Shown here one piece after another: positions 15,409 to 24,524 of a stretch of DNA of 25,809 nucleotides; position 1 is the first letter of the stretch; each line of letters opens with the position of its first letter. The translations under genes were made by a program, and so were the position numbers. The stretch is from CBDTTW01 sp965363675 (GTDB lineage Bacteria; Bacteroidota; Rhodothermia; Rhodothermales; DASSAV01), in the NCBI GenBank assembly GCA_965363675.1, contig CBDTTW010000020.1, positions 1 to 25,809 of the forward strand, written 5' to 3'. The notes below the pieces were generated by a model. That model had not been told where the DNA came from. It searched no databases and was given only the letters and a program-made list of their open reading frames with translations.

Positions 15409-15795
15409 TCAGGCGCTGACCATGCCCGTATAGGTGGGCGCGTCGAGCAGATCGTCCAGGTCCTCGGGCCGCGCGACGTGCAGCTTCACCATCCACCCTT
15501 CGCCGTAGGGGTCCTGGTTGACCAGTTCGGGCTCGCTGTCGAGCCGGGGGTTGACCTCGACGATCTTGCCGGCCACGGGCATGAACAGTTCCGAAACGGT
15601 CTTGACGGCCTCGACCGTGCCGAAGAGGGCGTCGCGGTCCACCTCCGAGCCTACCGGGTGCAGCTCGATGAACACGATATCCCCCAGTTCATGCTGCGCG
15701 AAGTCGGTGATGCCCACCGTCGCAATGCCCTGGGCCGGGTCGTACTGAATCCACTCGTGCTCTTTGGTGTACCGAAGGTCTTCCGGGAACGTCAT
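15409..15795 (-). CDS. gcvH: glycine cleavage system H protein
   Basis: GcvH carries the aminomethyl group on a lipoyl-lysine between the P and T proteins of the glycine cleavage complex, and in some bacteria also serves in lipoate supply. The 128 residues cover the full family length: YTKEHEWI (9-16), VGITDFAQHELGDIVFIELH (27-46), then the lipoylation segment GTVEAVKTVSELFMP with lysine K65. ELVNQDPYGEGWMVKL and a C-terminal acidic helix follow. The start is ATG at 15795. No other gcv gene is in the window. It lies 107 nt downstream of accC, across a hairpin and a promoter-like sequence, and 101 nt upstream of guaA across a terminator. It is therefore likely its own transcription unit. Confidence 0.96.
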   Translation of the reverse strand: MTFPEDLRYTKEHEWIQYDPAQGIATVGITDFAQHELGDIVFIELHPVGSEVDRDALFGTVEAVKTVSELFMPVAGKIVEVNPRLDSEPELVNQDPYGEGWMVKLHVARPEDLDDLLDAPTYTGMVSA

Positions 15796-15843
15796 GGCCG
15801 CGCTGGTCTACTGGAATGCCGAAGGGGGCTCTGCGAAAGCGGG

Positions 15844-15871
15844 ATATTAGCAAGAAAAGGGCGGGCTGCAA
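15844..15871 (-). promoter_or_regulatory. candidate gcvH promoter
   Basis: On the minus strand TTGCAG (15866-15871) is followed after 16 nt by TAATAT (15844-15849). Counted from the TTTG it is 19 nt to the TA, within the Bacteroidota range. The upstream element overlaps the accC terminator hairpin. It would give a leader of about 40 nt. Confidence 0.35.
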
Positions 15872-15883
15872 AGGGCGGCCCGC
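15852..15883 (-). terminator. candidate terminator after accC
   Basis: On the minus strand GCGGGC (15883-15878) pairs with GCCCGC (15866-15861) across an 11-nt loop, followed by CC and TTTTCTT. The stem is short (6 bp) but GC-only. It begins 20 nt past the accC stop. Confidence 0.5.
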
Positions 15884-15902
15884 GCTTTCCCCCAAAAACG
15901 GT

Positions 15903-17291
<1,389 letters not shown>

Positions 17292-17320
17292 GGCGTCGGG
17301 AAATCGGCGGCCGGGGCGGC

Positions 17321-17827
<507 letters not shown>

Positions 17828-17870
17828 GCCTGCGCGTTGAGTGGGCGGAAGAAAGCCGGAGGGCGCGCCG

Positions 17871-18446
17871 CTACCGGTCGCCGGTCGAGACGCGCGTCAG
17901 GTACTCGCGCGTGTCCGTGTTGACGCGGATCACGTCGCCCTCGTTGATGAACAGCGGCACGTAGACGACTGCGCCGCTTTCGAGCGTGGCGGGCTTGGTG
18001 GCCCCCGTCGCCGTGTCGCCCTTGAGCCCCGGATCGGTCTGCGTCACGAGCAGCTCGACGCTTTTCGAGATTTCGGTGGCCAGCGGCTGTTCGGTCTCGG
18101 CGTGGATGAGAATGTCCACCTGGCCGCCTTCCTTGACGAAGTCCAGCTTCTCGACCATGTCCCGAGCCAGGGTGATCTGCTCGTAGGTCTCGGTGTTCAT
18201 GAAGTGCAGGCCCATCTCGTCCCCGTAGAGGAACTGGTGCGGCTGCCGCTCGACGCGCGCCGTCTCGACCTTTTCGCCGGCGCGGAACGTGTTGTCCACG
18301 ACGCGCCCGGTGCGGATGTTCTTGAGCTTCGAGCGGACGAAGGCGCCGCCCTTGCCCGGCTTGACGTGCATGAACTCGACGATGGTCCAGATGTCGTTGT
18401 TCCAGACGAGCGCCAAGCCATTCCTGAAATCGCTTGTATCAGCCAT
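17871..18446 (-). CDS. efp: translation elongation factor P
   Basis: EF-P binds ribosomes stalled on consecutive prolines and promotes peptide bond formation. The 191-residue protein has the three OB-like domains. Domain I carries the loop KPGKGGAF (29-36), whose tip K32 corresponds to the lysine that is beta-lysylated or otherwise modified in lysine-type EF-P; it is not the arginine-type (EarP) form. Other family parts are FRAGEKVETARVERQ, YGDEMGLHFMNTETYEQ and the C-terminal GDVIRVNTDTREYLTRV. The start is ATG at 18446. A promoter with a consensus-like -35 lies about 30 nt upstream. The modification enzymes (EpmA/B or others) are not in the window, so the type of modification is unknown. 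Confidence 0.97.
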   Translation of the reverse strand: MADTSDFRNGLALVWNNDIWTIVEFMHVKPGKGGAFVRSKLKNIRTGRVVDNTFRAGEKVETARVERQPHQFLYGDEMGLHFMNTETYEQITLARDMVEKLDFVKEGGQVDILIHAETEQPLATEISKSVELLVTQTDPGLKGDTATGATKPATLESGAVVYVPLFINEGDVIRVNTDTREYLTRVSTGDR

Positions 18447-18481
18447 AACCCCTGTTGGAATGCTGCTTGAATAGACCAGCC

Positions 18482-18511
18482 AATATACCCCCCGGCGCGT
18501 CGCGGTGTCAA
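18482..18511 (-). promoter_or_regulatory. efp promoter
   Basis: On the minus strand a perfect TTGACA (18506-18511) is followed after 18 nt by TATATT (18482-18487). This is the best promoter match in the window. The expected start of transcription near 18475 gives a leader of about 30 nt before the efp ATG at 18446. Confidence 0.65.
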
Positions 18512-18530
18512 TTTGCCGCCGCGCGGCAAA
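18512..18530. promoter_or_regulatory. perfect dyad TTTGCCGC-CGC-GCGGCAAA abutting the efp promoter
   Basis: Eight perfectly paired bases flank a 3-nt centre, immediately upstream of the efp -35 element and between two divergent genes. It has the form of a homodimeric regulator's operator. It could also fold as a hairpin, but no convergent transcript needs terminating here. Confidence 0.45.
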
Positions 18531-18614
18531 GCCCCCGGCCGCCCTGAGAGCAGGCTAAATATTTCTGGATGGTGCGCCGGATTCTCGAAAAGATGCGCGT
18601 TCTCTCTAGGCAGA

Positions 18615-18629
18615 CCCTCTTTCGGAGGG
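18615..18629 (+). other. leader hairpin before the membrane protein gene
   Basis: CCCTC (18615-18619) pairs with GAGGG (18625-18629) across a 5-nt loop. An outer AGGC (18608-18611)/GCCT (18637-18640) pairing can enclose it. It lies 37 nt before the ATG at 18666. No T-run follows, so it is more likely a leader structure than a terminator. Confidence 0.3.
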
Positions 18630-18665
18630 GGCTTGCGCCTTCCACTAAAGTGTTAGCTCTAAACA

Positions 18666-19319
18666 ATGGACCTTACAGAGCAAACCATCGACGAGTACAC
18701 GCTTGCCCGGTTTCTGGCAGGCACGCTGCCGGATGAGGAGCGGCGGGACATGATTCGGAACCTGACGCACGACGTGGACTCCCGCGAACTGCTTCGGGCG
18801 ACGATGGAAGCCCTGGAGGCGGCCACCGAGAAGCAACTCGGCGCGCCGCTGCCTGCCGCCCGGAGCCCCCGCAGCCTGAACAACCGGACGGCTACGCTGC
18901 GGCCCCGCATGAGCCTGGTAAGCTTTTGCCGCTACAGCGCCGCCGCCCTCGTGCTGATGGCGGTCGGGGTGGGCGCGCGCCTCTCGGTGGCTCCGGCCGC
19001 CGATGCGTTCCGCAGCTCGGCCGCTCACCAGACGATCGCGGTGGAGCAGCGCGCCCACGCCGAGGGCCTGAGCCTGACGTGGGAGGCCGTGCGGGAAGCG
19101 TATCAGTACCGGGTCGTCGTGTGGGACCCGGAGGCCGCCGCGGTCGTGGGGGAACTCACGACGGGGGCCAACCACCTCGACGCGCAGGATAAGGGCGTCG
19201 CCGAGGCGCTGAAAGGCGCCCGGCGGGGCCGCTCCTACCAGGTGCGCGTCGAGGCCATCGACGATGCGAACCGGCTGATCCGAAGTTCCTCCTTGCTCGA
19301 CGTGACGCCGAACCCTTGA
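18666..19319 (+). CDS. single-pass membrane protein, anti-sigma-like layout, function unknown
   Basis: I do not recognise a named family for this 217-residue protein. Residues 1-60 are charged and helical (EYTLARFLAGTLPDEERRDM, 10-29), in the manner of the cytosolic part of anti-sigma factors, but lack the zinc-binding HxxxCxxC. A basic stretch (66-81) precedes a hydrophobic segment (about 88-108), so the N-terminus should be cytosolic and the C-terminus periplasmic. The C-terminal part (about 130-215) looks like one fibronectin-III-type beta domain: LSLTWEAVREAYQYRVVVWD, later YQVRVEAIDDANRLIRSSSL. No sigma factor gene lies beside it. The gene is divergent from efp and ends before a strong hairpin. 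The start ATG at 18666 is followed by the natural MDLTEQTIDEYTLARFL run. An anti-sigma or envelope-sensing role is inference only. Confidence 0.65.
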   Translation: MDLTEQTIDEYTLARFLAGTLPDEERRDMIRNLTHDVDSRELLRATMEALEAATEKQLGAPLPAARSPRSLNNRTATLRPRMSLVSFCRYSAAALVLMAVGVGARLSVAPAADAFRSSAAHQTIAVEQRAHAEGLSLTWEAVREAYQYRVVVWDPEAAAVVGELTTGANHLDAQDKGVAEALKGARRGRSYQVRVEAIDDANRLIRSSSLLDVTPNP

Positions 19320-19340
19320 TCCGGCCTGCGTGCACTCTCG

Positions 19341-19373
19341 GCGAAGCCTCGGCCCCTGCGGCCGGGGCTTCGC
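19341..19373. terminator. bidirectional terminator between 18666-19319 and bshB1
   Basis: A 14-bp stem pairs GCGAAGCCTCGGCC (19341-19354) with 19360-19373 around a CCTGC loop; the only imperfection is one T-G wobble. It lies between convergent genes, 21 nt past one stop and 15 nt from the other. On the plus strand it is followed by GCGTTTG rather than a long T-run. Confidence 0.75.
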
Positions 19374-19388
19374 GCGTTTGGGGCCGCC

Positions 19389-20174
19389 CTACCGGAACGG
19401 CTTCTCCTTGCGCAGCGTCGCCGCCAGGTCCTCGACGCCGATAGGCCCGTGCCGGTACAGCAGCGGCTCGCCGTAGGCCGCGCCGATCTTGTAGCCGTAC
19501 CAGCGCGCCTGCGCCTCGATCCAGTCGGTGAACTCGGGGTTCGAGATGAACGTCTGTGGGGCCTCCGGCGCGGCGGGCGCCGCCGGGTTGTGGAACTGCG
19601 TGCCGTAGGCGCGCATGGCCGCCATGCGCTGCGCCCACACGCTGCTCACGTCCACGACCAGCGTCGGCTCGAACGGGACGGACTGCATGTAGTGCAGCAC
19701 ATGGTGCGGCCGCCAGGGCTCCTGAGGGCCGCCGTCCGGTCCGTAGGTCTCGATCTTGCGCAGGCCGCTGTAGAACAGCGCCGAGATCGCCAGCCGGGCG
19801 GCGTTCGGATGGTCAGGGTGGCGGCACTCCAGCGGGTTGATGAGCACGATGCGCGGCCGGTAGCGGCGCACCGCCCGGATGACGCGCAGCCGGTGCTCGG
19901 GCGTGTCGGCGATGTCGCCGTCGGGGATGCCGAGGTTCTCGCGCGCGCGCAGGCCCAGCACGGCCGAGGCCGCTTCGGCTTCGCGGGCGCGCGTCTCGGG
20001 CGTGCCCCGGGTGCCGAGTTCGCCCCGCGTAAAGTCTACGATGCCCGTGCGGTAGCCTTGCCGCGCCAGCAGGCACATCGTCCCGCCGGCGCACAGTTCC
20101 ACGTCGTCCGGGTGGGCGGCCAGGGCCAGCACGTCCAGCGGCGCCTCGGCGGCTTCTCGATCCGGCATATTCAT
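19389..20174 (-). CDS. bshB1: bacillithiol biosynthesis deacetylase BshB1 (LmbE-like)
   Basis: BshB1 removes the acetyl group from GlcNAc-malate to give GlcN-malate, the second step of bacillithiol synthesis. The 261-residue protein is of the PIG-L/LmbE zinc deacetylase family. AHPDDVELCAGGT (20-32) supplies zinc ligands H21 and D24 and the catalytic aspartate. CRHPDHPNAARL (117-128) supplies the third ligand, H122. The BshB1-specific DFTRGELGTRGTPETRAREA (47-66) is well conserved and separates it from mycothiol MshB and bshB2 types. It starts with ATG at 20174 (or the ATG two codons later), preceded by a GGCGAGG that may serve as Shine-Dalgarno. bshA and bshC are not in the window. Some BshB homologues also cleave bacillithiol conjugates. 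Confidence 0.92.
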   Translation of the reverse strand: MNMPDREAAEAPLDVLALAAHPDDVELCAGGTMCLLARQGYRTGIVDFTRGELGTRGTPETRAREAEAASAVLGLRARENLGIPDGDIADTPEHRLRVIRAVRRYRPRIVLINPLECRHPDHPNAARLAISALFYSGLRKIETYGPDGGPQEPWRPHHVLHYMQSVPFEPTLVVDVSSVWAQRMAAMRAYGTQFHNPAAPAAPEAPQTFISNPEFTDWIEAQARWYGYKIGAAYGEPLLYRHGPIGVEDLAATLRKEKPFR

Positions 20175-20277
20175 CGCCTCGCCTTAAGTCTGCCCCGCGC
20201 CGTGCGATACCACGAGAGCGCACAAGGGGGCGGCCGCGCTTTCAGGAATCGGCACGAGACTTGTGTTTTTATTGAAC

Positions 20278-20466
20278 ATGGAAAAAAACAAGATGCTCCT
20301 GGACCGGCAGCCCGACACCGAGCTGAGCCCCGAGATGCTTCGCATCGCCCTGCGCAAGTACAAGGCGGCGTGGGATGCCTACGTCGAGGCCGGCTGCCCG
20401 TTCGGCGAGACCGACCGGGCCATGCTGATCTGGTTCGCCTTCCGGGCGTACTCGCGCGAGAACTAG
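20278..20466 (+). CDS. small hypothetical protein, 62 residues
   Basis: I do not recognise this protein. From ATG at 20278 it reads as a 62-residue, mostly helical, charged polypeptide with segments LSPEMLRIALRKYKAAWDAY and later CPFGETDRAMLIWFAFRAYS. It has one cysteine, no signal peptide and no membrane segment. The frame also opens at a GTG at 20263. It is the only reading frame that fits the space between divergent bshB1 and convergent leuS, and its amino-acid make-up is not that of an antisense shadow (few Arg/Ala/Pro runs), so I think it is real. It has 21 nt of separation from the leuS stop, in which a 10-bp palindrome CGGCGCGCCG occurs. The upstream 103 nt are less GC-rich near the start (TTTTTATTG). 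Confidence 0.6.
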   Translation: MEKNKMLLDRQPDTELSPEMLRIALRKYKAAWDAYVEAGCPFGETDRAMLIWFAFRAYSREN

Positions 20467-20487
20467 CCGCCCGCTTCCGGCGCGCCG

Positions 20488-23142
20488 CTACAGCACGAAG
20501 TTCACGAGCCGCCCCGGCACGAACACCTCGCGGCGCACCGTTTGCCCCTCCAGGTGCCGCGCTACGTTCTCCTCGCGCCGCGCCGCCGCAATCACGTCCG
20601 CTTTGTCGGCCCCGACGGGCGCCTCGACCGAGCCGCGCAGCTTGCCGTTGACCTGCACCGCCAGGGTGACCGTGTCGGAGGCCAGGTGCGCCTCCTCGAC
20701 CTCGGGCCACGGCTCCGCCGCGAGCGTGCCGGCGGCCCCGCCGTGCAAGCGGCTCCAGAGCTCTTCCGCCAGGTGCGGCGCAAACGGGCTGAGCAGCAGC
20801 ACAAACGGCTTCATGACGGCCGCAGGCGCGGCGGGCCACTTGTACGCCTGGTTCAGGAACTCCATCATGGCCGCAATGGCCGTGTTGAAGCGCATCCCCT
20901 CGATGTCGTCGGTGACCTTGCGGATCGTCTGGTGCAGGGCGCGAAGCTGCTCGCGCGTCGGCTCGGCGTCCTGAATCGTGGACGCCAGGGCGTCTCCCTC
21001 CTCGCGCACGACGAGGCGCCAGACGCGGTTCAGGAACCGGTGCACGCCTTCCGTGCCGCGCGTGCTCCAAGGCTTGACCTGTTCGAGCGGCCCCATGAAC
21101 ATCTCGTAGAGCCGCAGCGAGTCCGCCCCGAAGTCGCGGATCACGTCGTCCGGGTTGATGACGTTGCCCCGGCTTTTGCTCATCTTGTGCGCGCGGGCGT
21201 CCACCCGGATCTCGGGATGCTGCTTGAGCACGAAGGCGTCGGCTTGTTTCTCCACGTCGGCCTCCTCGGCGCGCTCGGCCGCGACGGGCTGCCCCGTCCG
21301 CTGGTCGATGCCGTCGCGGACGTGCTCGGCCGAGACGAGGGCGCCGTCCTCGGCGCGGAACGCCAGGTATTCGACCTCGCCGAGGATCAGCCCTTGGTGC
21401 ACCAGGCGCCCAAAGGGCTCCTCGGTCGAGACGACACCGAGGTCGAAAAGCACCTTGTGCCAGAACCGGGCGTAGAGCAGGTGCAACACGGCGTGCTCGG
21501 CCCCCCCGACGTACAGATCGACCGGCATCCAGTAGCGCTCGCGCTCCGGATCGACGAGGCGCTCGTCGTTGTGCGGGTCGAGGTAGCGCAGGTAGTACCA
21601 GCACGAGCCGGCCCACTGCGGCATGGTGTTCGTCTCGCGGACGGCCGGCTTGCCGGTGGCCGGGTCCACCGTCCGCACCCACTCGGGGATCGTGGCAAGC
21701 GGCCCCTCGGGGCTGCCGCTCGGCTTGTACGAAGTCACCTCGGGCAGGGTCACGGGCAGGCAGTCTTCCGGCAGGGTGCGCGGCTCTCCCTCGACGAACA
21801 CGACCGGGAACGGCTCGCCCCAGTAGCGCTGCCGGCTGAAGAGCCAGTCGCGCAGCTTGTAGTTGACGCGCCGCCGCCCGACGCCCTCGTTCTCCAGCCA
21901 CGCGATCATCTTCTCCTTGGCCTCGGCGACGCGCAAACCGTTGATCGAGACGCCGTGCCGCGAGATCGTGCCCACCGGGCGGTCCGCGCTCGACGAGTTC
22001 ACGAGGACGCCGTCGCCCGTCCAGGCGCCCACCGCGAGGTCGCCGCCGCGGACGACCTCGCGGATGGGCAGCTCGAAGCGCGCGGCGAAGGCGTAGTCGC
22101 GCTCGTCGTGGCCGGGCACCGCCATGATGGCCCCCGTGCCGTAGCCCGAGAGCACGTAGTCGGCGATCCAGATCGGAATCATCTCGCCGGTGGCCGGGTT
22201 CAGGGCGTGCCCGCCCGTGAAGACGCCCGACTTTTCCTTTTGCAGCTCGGTGCGCTCCAGGTCGCTCTTGCCCGCCGAGGCGCGCACGTACGCCTCGACC
22301 TGCGCGCGCTGCGCCTCGCCGGTGATTTTGCGTACGAGCGGATGCTCGGGGGCCAGCACCATGTAGGTGGCGCCGAAAAGCGTGTCCGGGCGCGTCGTGA
22401 AGACGCGCAGCCGCTCCTCGGGGACGCCCGCCACCGGGAAGTCGATCTCGGCGCCTTCCGAGCGTCCGATCCAGTTGCGCTGCATCTCCTTGGTGCTCTC
22501 CGGCCAGTCGAGCGCGTCGAGCCCTTCGAGCAGGCGGTCGGCGTACTGCGTGATGCGCAGCATCCACTGGCGCATGGGCAGGCGCACGCACGGGTGGCCG
22601 CCGCGCTCCGACTTGCCGTCGATGACTTCCTCGTTGGCGAGCACCGTCCCGAGCGCGTCGCACCACCAGACGGGCAGCTCGGCCTGATAGGCCAGGCCCC
22701 GGTCGTAAAGCTGCTTGAAGATCCACTGCGTCCAGCGGTAGTAAGCCGGATCGGTCGTGTTGATCTCGCGGCTCCAGTCGTACGAGAACCCGAGGGCCTT
22801 GAGCTGCTCGCGGAAGCGGTTGACGTTGCGCTCGGTGGTGATGCGCGGATGCGTGCCGGTCTGGATGGCGTACTGCTCGGCGGGCAGCCCGAAGGCGTCC
22901 CAGCCCATCGGGTGCAGCACGTTGAAGCCGCGCATGCGCTTATAGCGCGCCAGGATGTCGGTGGCGGTGTACCCCTCGGGGTGCCCTACGTGCAGCCCCG
23001 CCCCGCTCGGGTAGGGAAACATGTCGAGGATGTAGTACTTGGGCCGCGAGGCGTCGGGGGCGTCGGGGGTGCGGAACACCTGGCGCTCGTCCCAATACGC
23101 CTGCCATTTGCGTTCGATTTCCTGAAAGGGGTAACTAGCCAT
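20488..23142 (-). CDS. leuS: leucyl-tRNA synthetase
   Basis: LeuRS charges tRNA-Leu with leucine. The 884 residues show every domain. The class I HIGH motif appears as HVGH (51-54) within FPYPSGAGLHVGHPEGYTA. MGWDAFGLPAEQYAI lies in the catalytic core. The CP1 editing domain spans about 220-420, with the TTRPDTLFGATYMVLAPEHP block and GTGAIMAVPGHDERDYAFA. WAGSCWYYLRYLDPHN precedes the KMSKS loop (653-657). The anticodon-binding and C-terminal domains follow, with VQVNGKLRG near the end. The zinc-ribbon position reads VIDGKSERGGHPC, so the four-cysteine site of some LeuRS is largely lost. The start is ATG at 23142, without Shine-Dalgarno. It follows the DUF2264 gene by 25 nt on the same strand and may be read with it. 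Confidence 0.98.
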   Translation of the reverse strand: MASYPFQEIERKWQAYWDERQVFRTPDAPDASRPKYYILDMFPYPSGAGLHVGHPEGYTATDILARYKRMRGFNVLHPMGWDAFGLPAEQYAIQTGTHPRITTERNVNRFREQLKALGFSYDWSREINTTDPAYYRWTQWIFKQLYDRGLAYQAELPVWWCDALGTVLANEEVIDGKSERGGHPCVRLPMRQWMLRITQYADRLLEGLDALDWPESTKEMQRNWIGRSEGAEIDFPVAGVPEERLRVFTTRPDTLFGATYMVLAPEHPLVRKITGEAQRAQVEAYVRASAGKSDLERTELQKEKSGVFTGGHALNPATGEMIPIWIADYVLSGYGTGAIMAVPGHDERDYAFAARFELPIREVVRGGDLAVGAWTGDGVLVNSSSADRPVGTISRHGVSINGLRVAEAKEKMIAWLENEGVGRRRVNYKLRDWLFSRQRYWGEPFPVVFVEGEPRTLPEDCLPVTLPEVTSYKPSGSPEGPLATIPEWVRTVDPATGKPAVRETNTMPQWAGSCWYYLRYLDPHNDERLVDPERERYWMPVDLYVGGAEHAVLHLLYARFWHKVLFDLGVVSTEEPFGRLVHQGLILGEVEYLAFRAEDGALVSAEHVRDGIDQRTGQPVAAERAEEADVEKQADAFVLKQHPEIRVDARAHKMSKSRGNVINPDDVIRDFGADSLRLYEMFMGPLEQVKPWSTRGTEGVHRFLNRVWRLVVREEGDALASTIQDAEPTREQLRALHQTIRKVTDDIEGMRFNTAIAAMMEFLNQAYKWPAAPAAVMKPFVLLLSPFAPHLAEELWSRLHGGAAGTLAAEPWPEVEEAHLASDTVTLAVQVNGKLRGSVEAPVGADKADVIAAARREENVARHLEGQTVRREVFVPGRLVNFVL

Positions 23143-23167
23143 ACGTGGGGTCGTTGCGGGGGTGGGG

Positions 23168-24400
23168 TCAGAGGCGCAGCGCGTGGTCTGCCGGCAGATC
23201 TTCGCCGTTCCAGAGGCGTTTGGCCGTCCACGGCGCGGGCGGGTCGGCCCAGAACGGGTGATCGGCGGGCAGCCCGAGCGGCAGAAAAACGGTGGTGCAA
23301 AGATACAGACTTCCCGTCGAAATGTACGTCTCGCCGAGGCCGGGTTGCGCGCCGGCCAGGCCGATGCGCAGCCACCCTTCGGCGTCGAACATGCCGGGCA
23401 TGCCGAGGGTGCGCCCGATGACCGCCGTAAGGGCCTCGCGGACGCCCGCCGGGGCGAGCGCCGGCGGCAGCAGCCCTTGCAAGGCCGCCTGCGCCAGCAA
23501 CTGGAACGCGCCGAAGCGGTAGGCGATGGAGCGCCCGGTGGGCGGGTACGTCCCCTCGGGGCTGATGAGCCGCTCCTGCACCTCGGCGTAACGCCCGGCG
23601 ATCCGCTGCTGGCGCTCGTAGAAGGCCGTGCGCCACTTCGAGCCGGGGTGCGTTTGCCGGAGGATATCCAGCAGGAAAGGCTGGATGACGAAGCTGTTGT
23701 AATAGTCCCAGTGGAACTCGGGGCCGTCGCCGTAGTGGCCGTCGCCGGCGTACCACTCGTCGTGCTTGCGCAGGGCCAGGTCCAGGCGCATGCCGTCGGC
23801 GGGCTCGCCCATGCGCTGCAAGGCCGCCTCGACCATTGCGCTAAAGAGCAACCAGTTGTTGTACCCCGGCGTAATGCCCCGCGTCAGGCGGAGCGCCTCC
23901 GCGAGGCGGGCGCGCACCCCGCCCGGCAGCCCATCGACGAGCAGCGCCGGGGCGCGCAGCAGGGCGTGCGCCAGGAACGCCGCGTCCACGAGCGGCTGCC
24001 CGCCCCGGCTGAAGTTCATGTAGTCCGGCGAGCCGGGGTCCACGGCGTGCGCCAGGGCCGCCTGTACGAGGGCGCGCATCTCGGCTTGCCGAGCGGCTTC
24101 CTCGGGCGGCGGCGCCACCAGAGCCAGCCACGGCGCCAGGCCCGCCATCGTCCGGCCGAATGCTTCGAGGTGGGTGTACTGCTCGCGGTCGGCGCTCTCG
24201 GGGTGATGCTCGACGGGCATCGCCCGGCGCAGCCGCCCCTCGGCGAGCGCGCCGAGGACCGGGCGGGCGATCCGCAGGAGCGCGCTCAGCCAGAAGGCGC
24301 GCGCTCCGGGCGGCGGCGCGGCGGCCGGACTCCAGGCGCCGGGCAGCGCGCCGGCGGCGCCCGCCGCCCCGAGGGTGCGGATGAAGTCGCGTCGTTCCAT
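23168..24400 (-). CDS. Tat-exported DUF2264-domain protein
   Basis: This 410-residue protein is of the DUF2264 type, an alpha/alpha-toroid-like family in which some members act on glycans (I recall uronic-acid-releasing activity for relatives, but do not rely on it). The N-terminus is a twin-arginine signal: MERRDFIRTLGAAGAAGALP (1-20) with RR at 3-4, so folded export to the periplasm is expected. Family-like segments are EQYTHLEAFGRTMAGLAPWL (73-92) and SPDYMNFSRGGQPLVDAAFL. HWDYYNSFVIQPFLLDIL and EGTYPPTGRSIAYRFGAFQL follow. Aromatic and acidic residues in these blocks could line a sugar-binding cleft. It begins at ATG 24400, divergent from the CoA-binding gene, and leuS follows after 25 nt. 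No PUL-like SusC/SusD genes are in the window. Confidence 0.8.
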   Translation of the reverse strand: MERRDFIRTLGAAGAAGALPGAWSPAAAPPPGARAFWLSALLRIARPVLGALAEGRLRRAMPVEHHPESADREQYTHLEAFGRTMAGLAPWLALVAPPPEEAARQAEMRALVQAALAHAVDPGSPDYMNFSRGGQPLVDAAFLAHALLRAPALLVDGLPGGVRARLAEALRLTRGITPGYNNWLLFSAMVEAALQRMGEPADGMRLDLALRKHDEWYAGDGHYGDGPEFHWDYYNSFVIQPFLLDILRQTHPGSKWRTAFYERQQRIAGRYAEVQERLISPEGTYPPTGRSIAYRFGAFQLLAQAALQGLLPPALAPAGVREALTAVIGRTLGMPGMFDAEGWLRIGLAGAQPGLGETYISTGSLYLCTTVFLPLGLPADHPFWADPPAPWTAKRLWNGEDLPADHALRL

Positions 24401-24524
24401 AGCAGGGCTTTTCTCCGGGAGCAGGTGCGGGGGCCGCCGGCGCCCTTACGAGACGCGCGGTTACGAGAAAGGTACGGATCAGAGTTCGCGCCCTTCCCGT
24501 TTACCCCAAAAAACACCGCCTCTC

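Noticed and set aside
20542..23421. 959-codon frame antisense to leuS
   Set aside because: It is opposite a complete LeuRS and contains no coherent domain; it is a product of GC-rich third positions.
24446..24468. Direct repeat TTACGAGA spaced 15 nt apart, between DUF2264 and the CoA-binding gene
   Set aside because: Two short copies only, with no promoter element placed to make sense of them; chance is likely.
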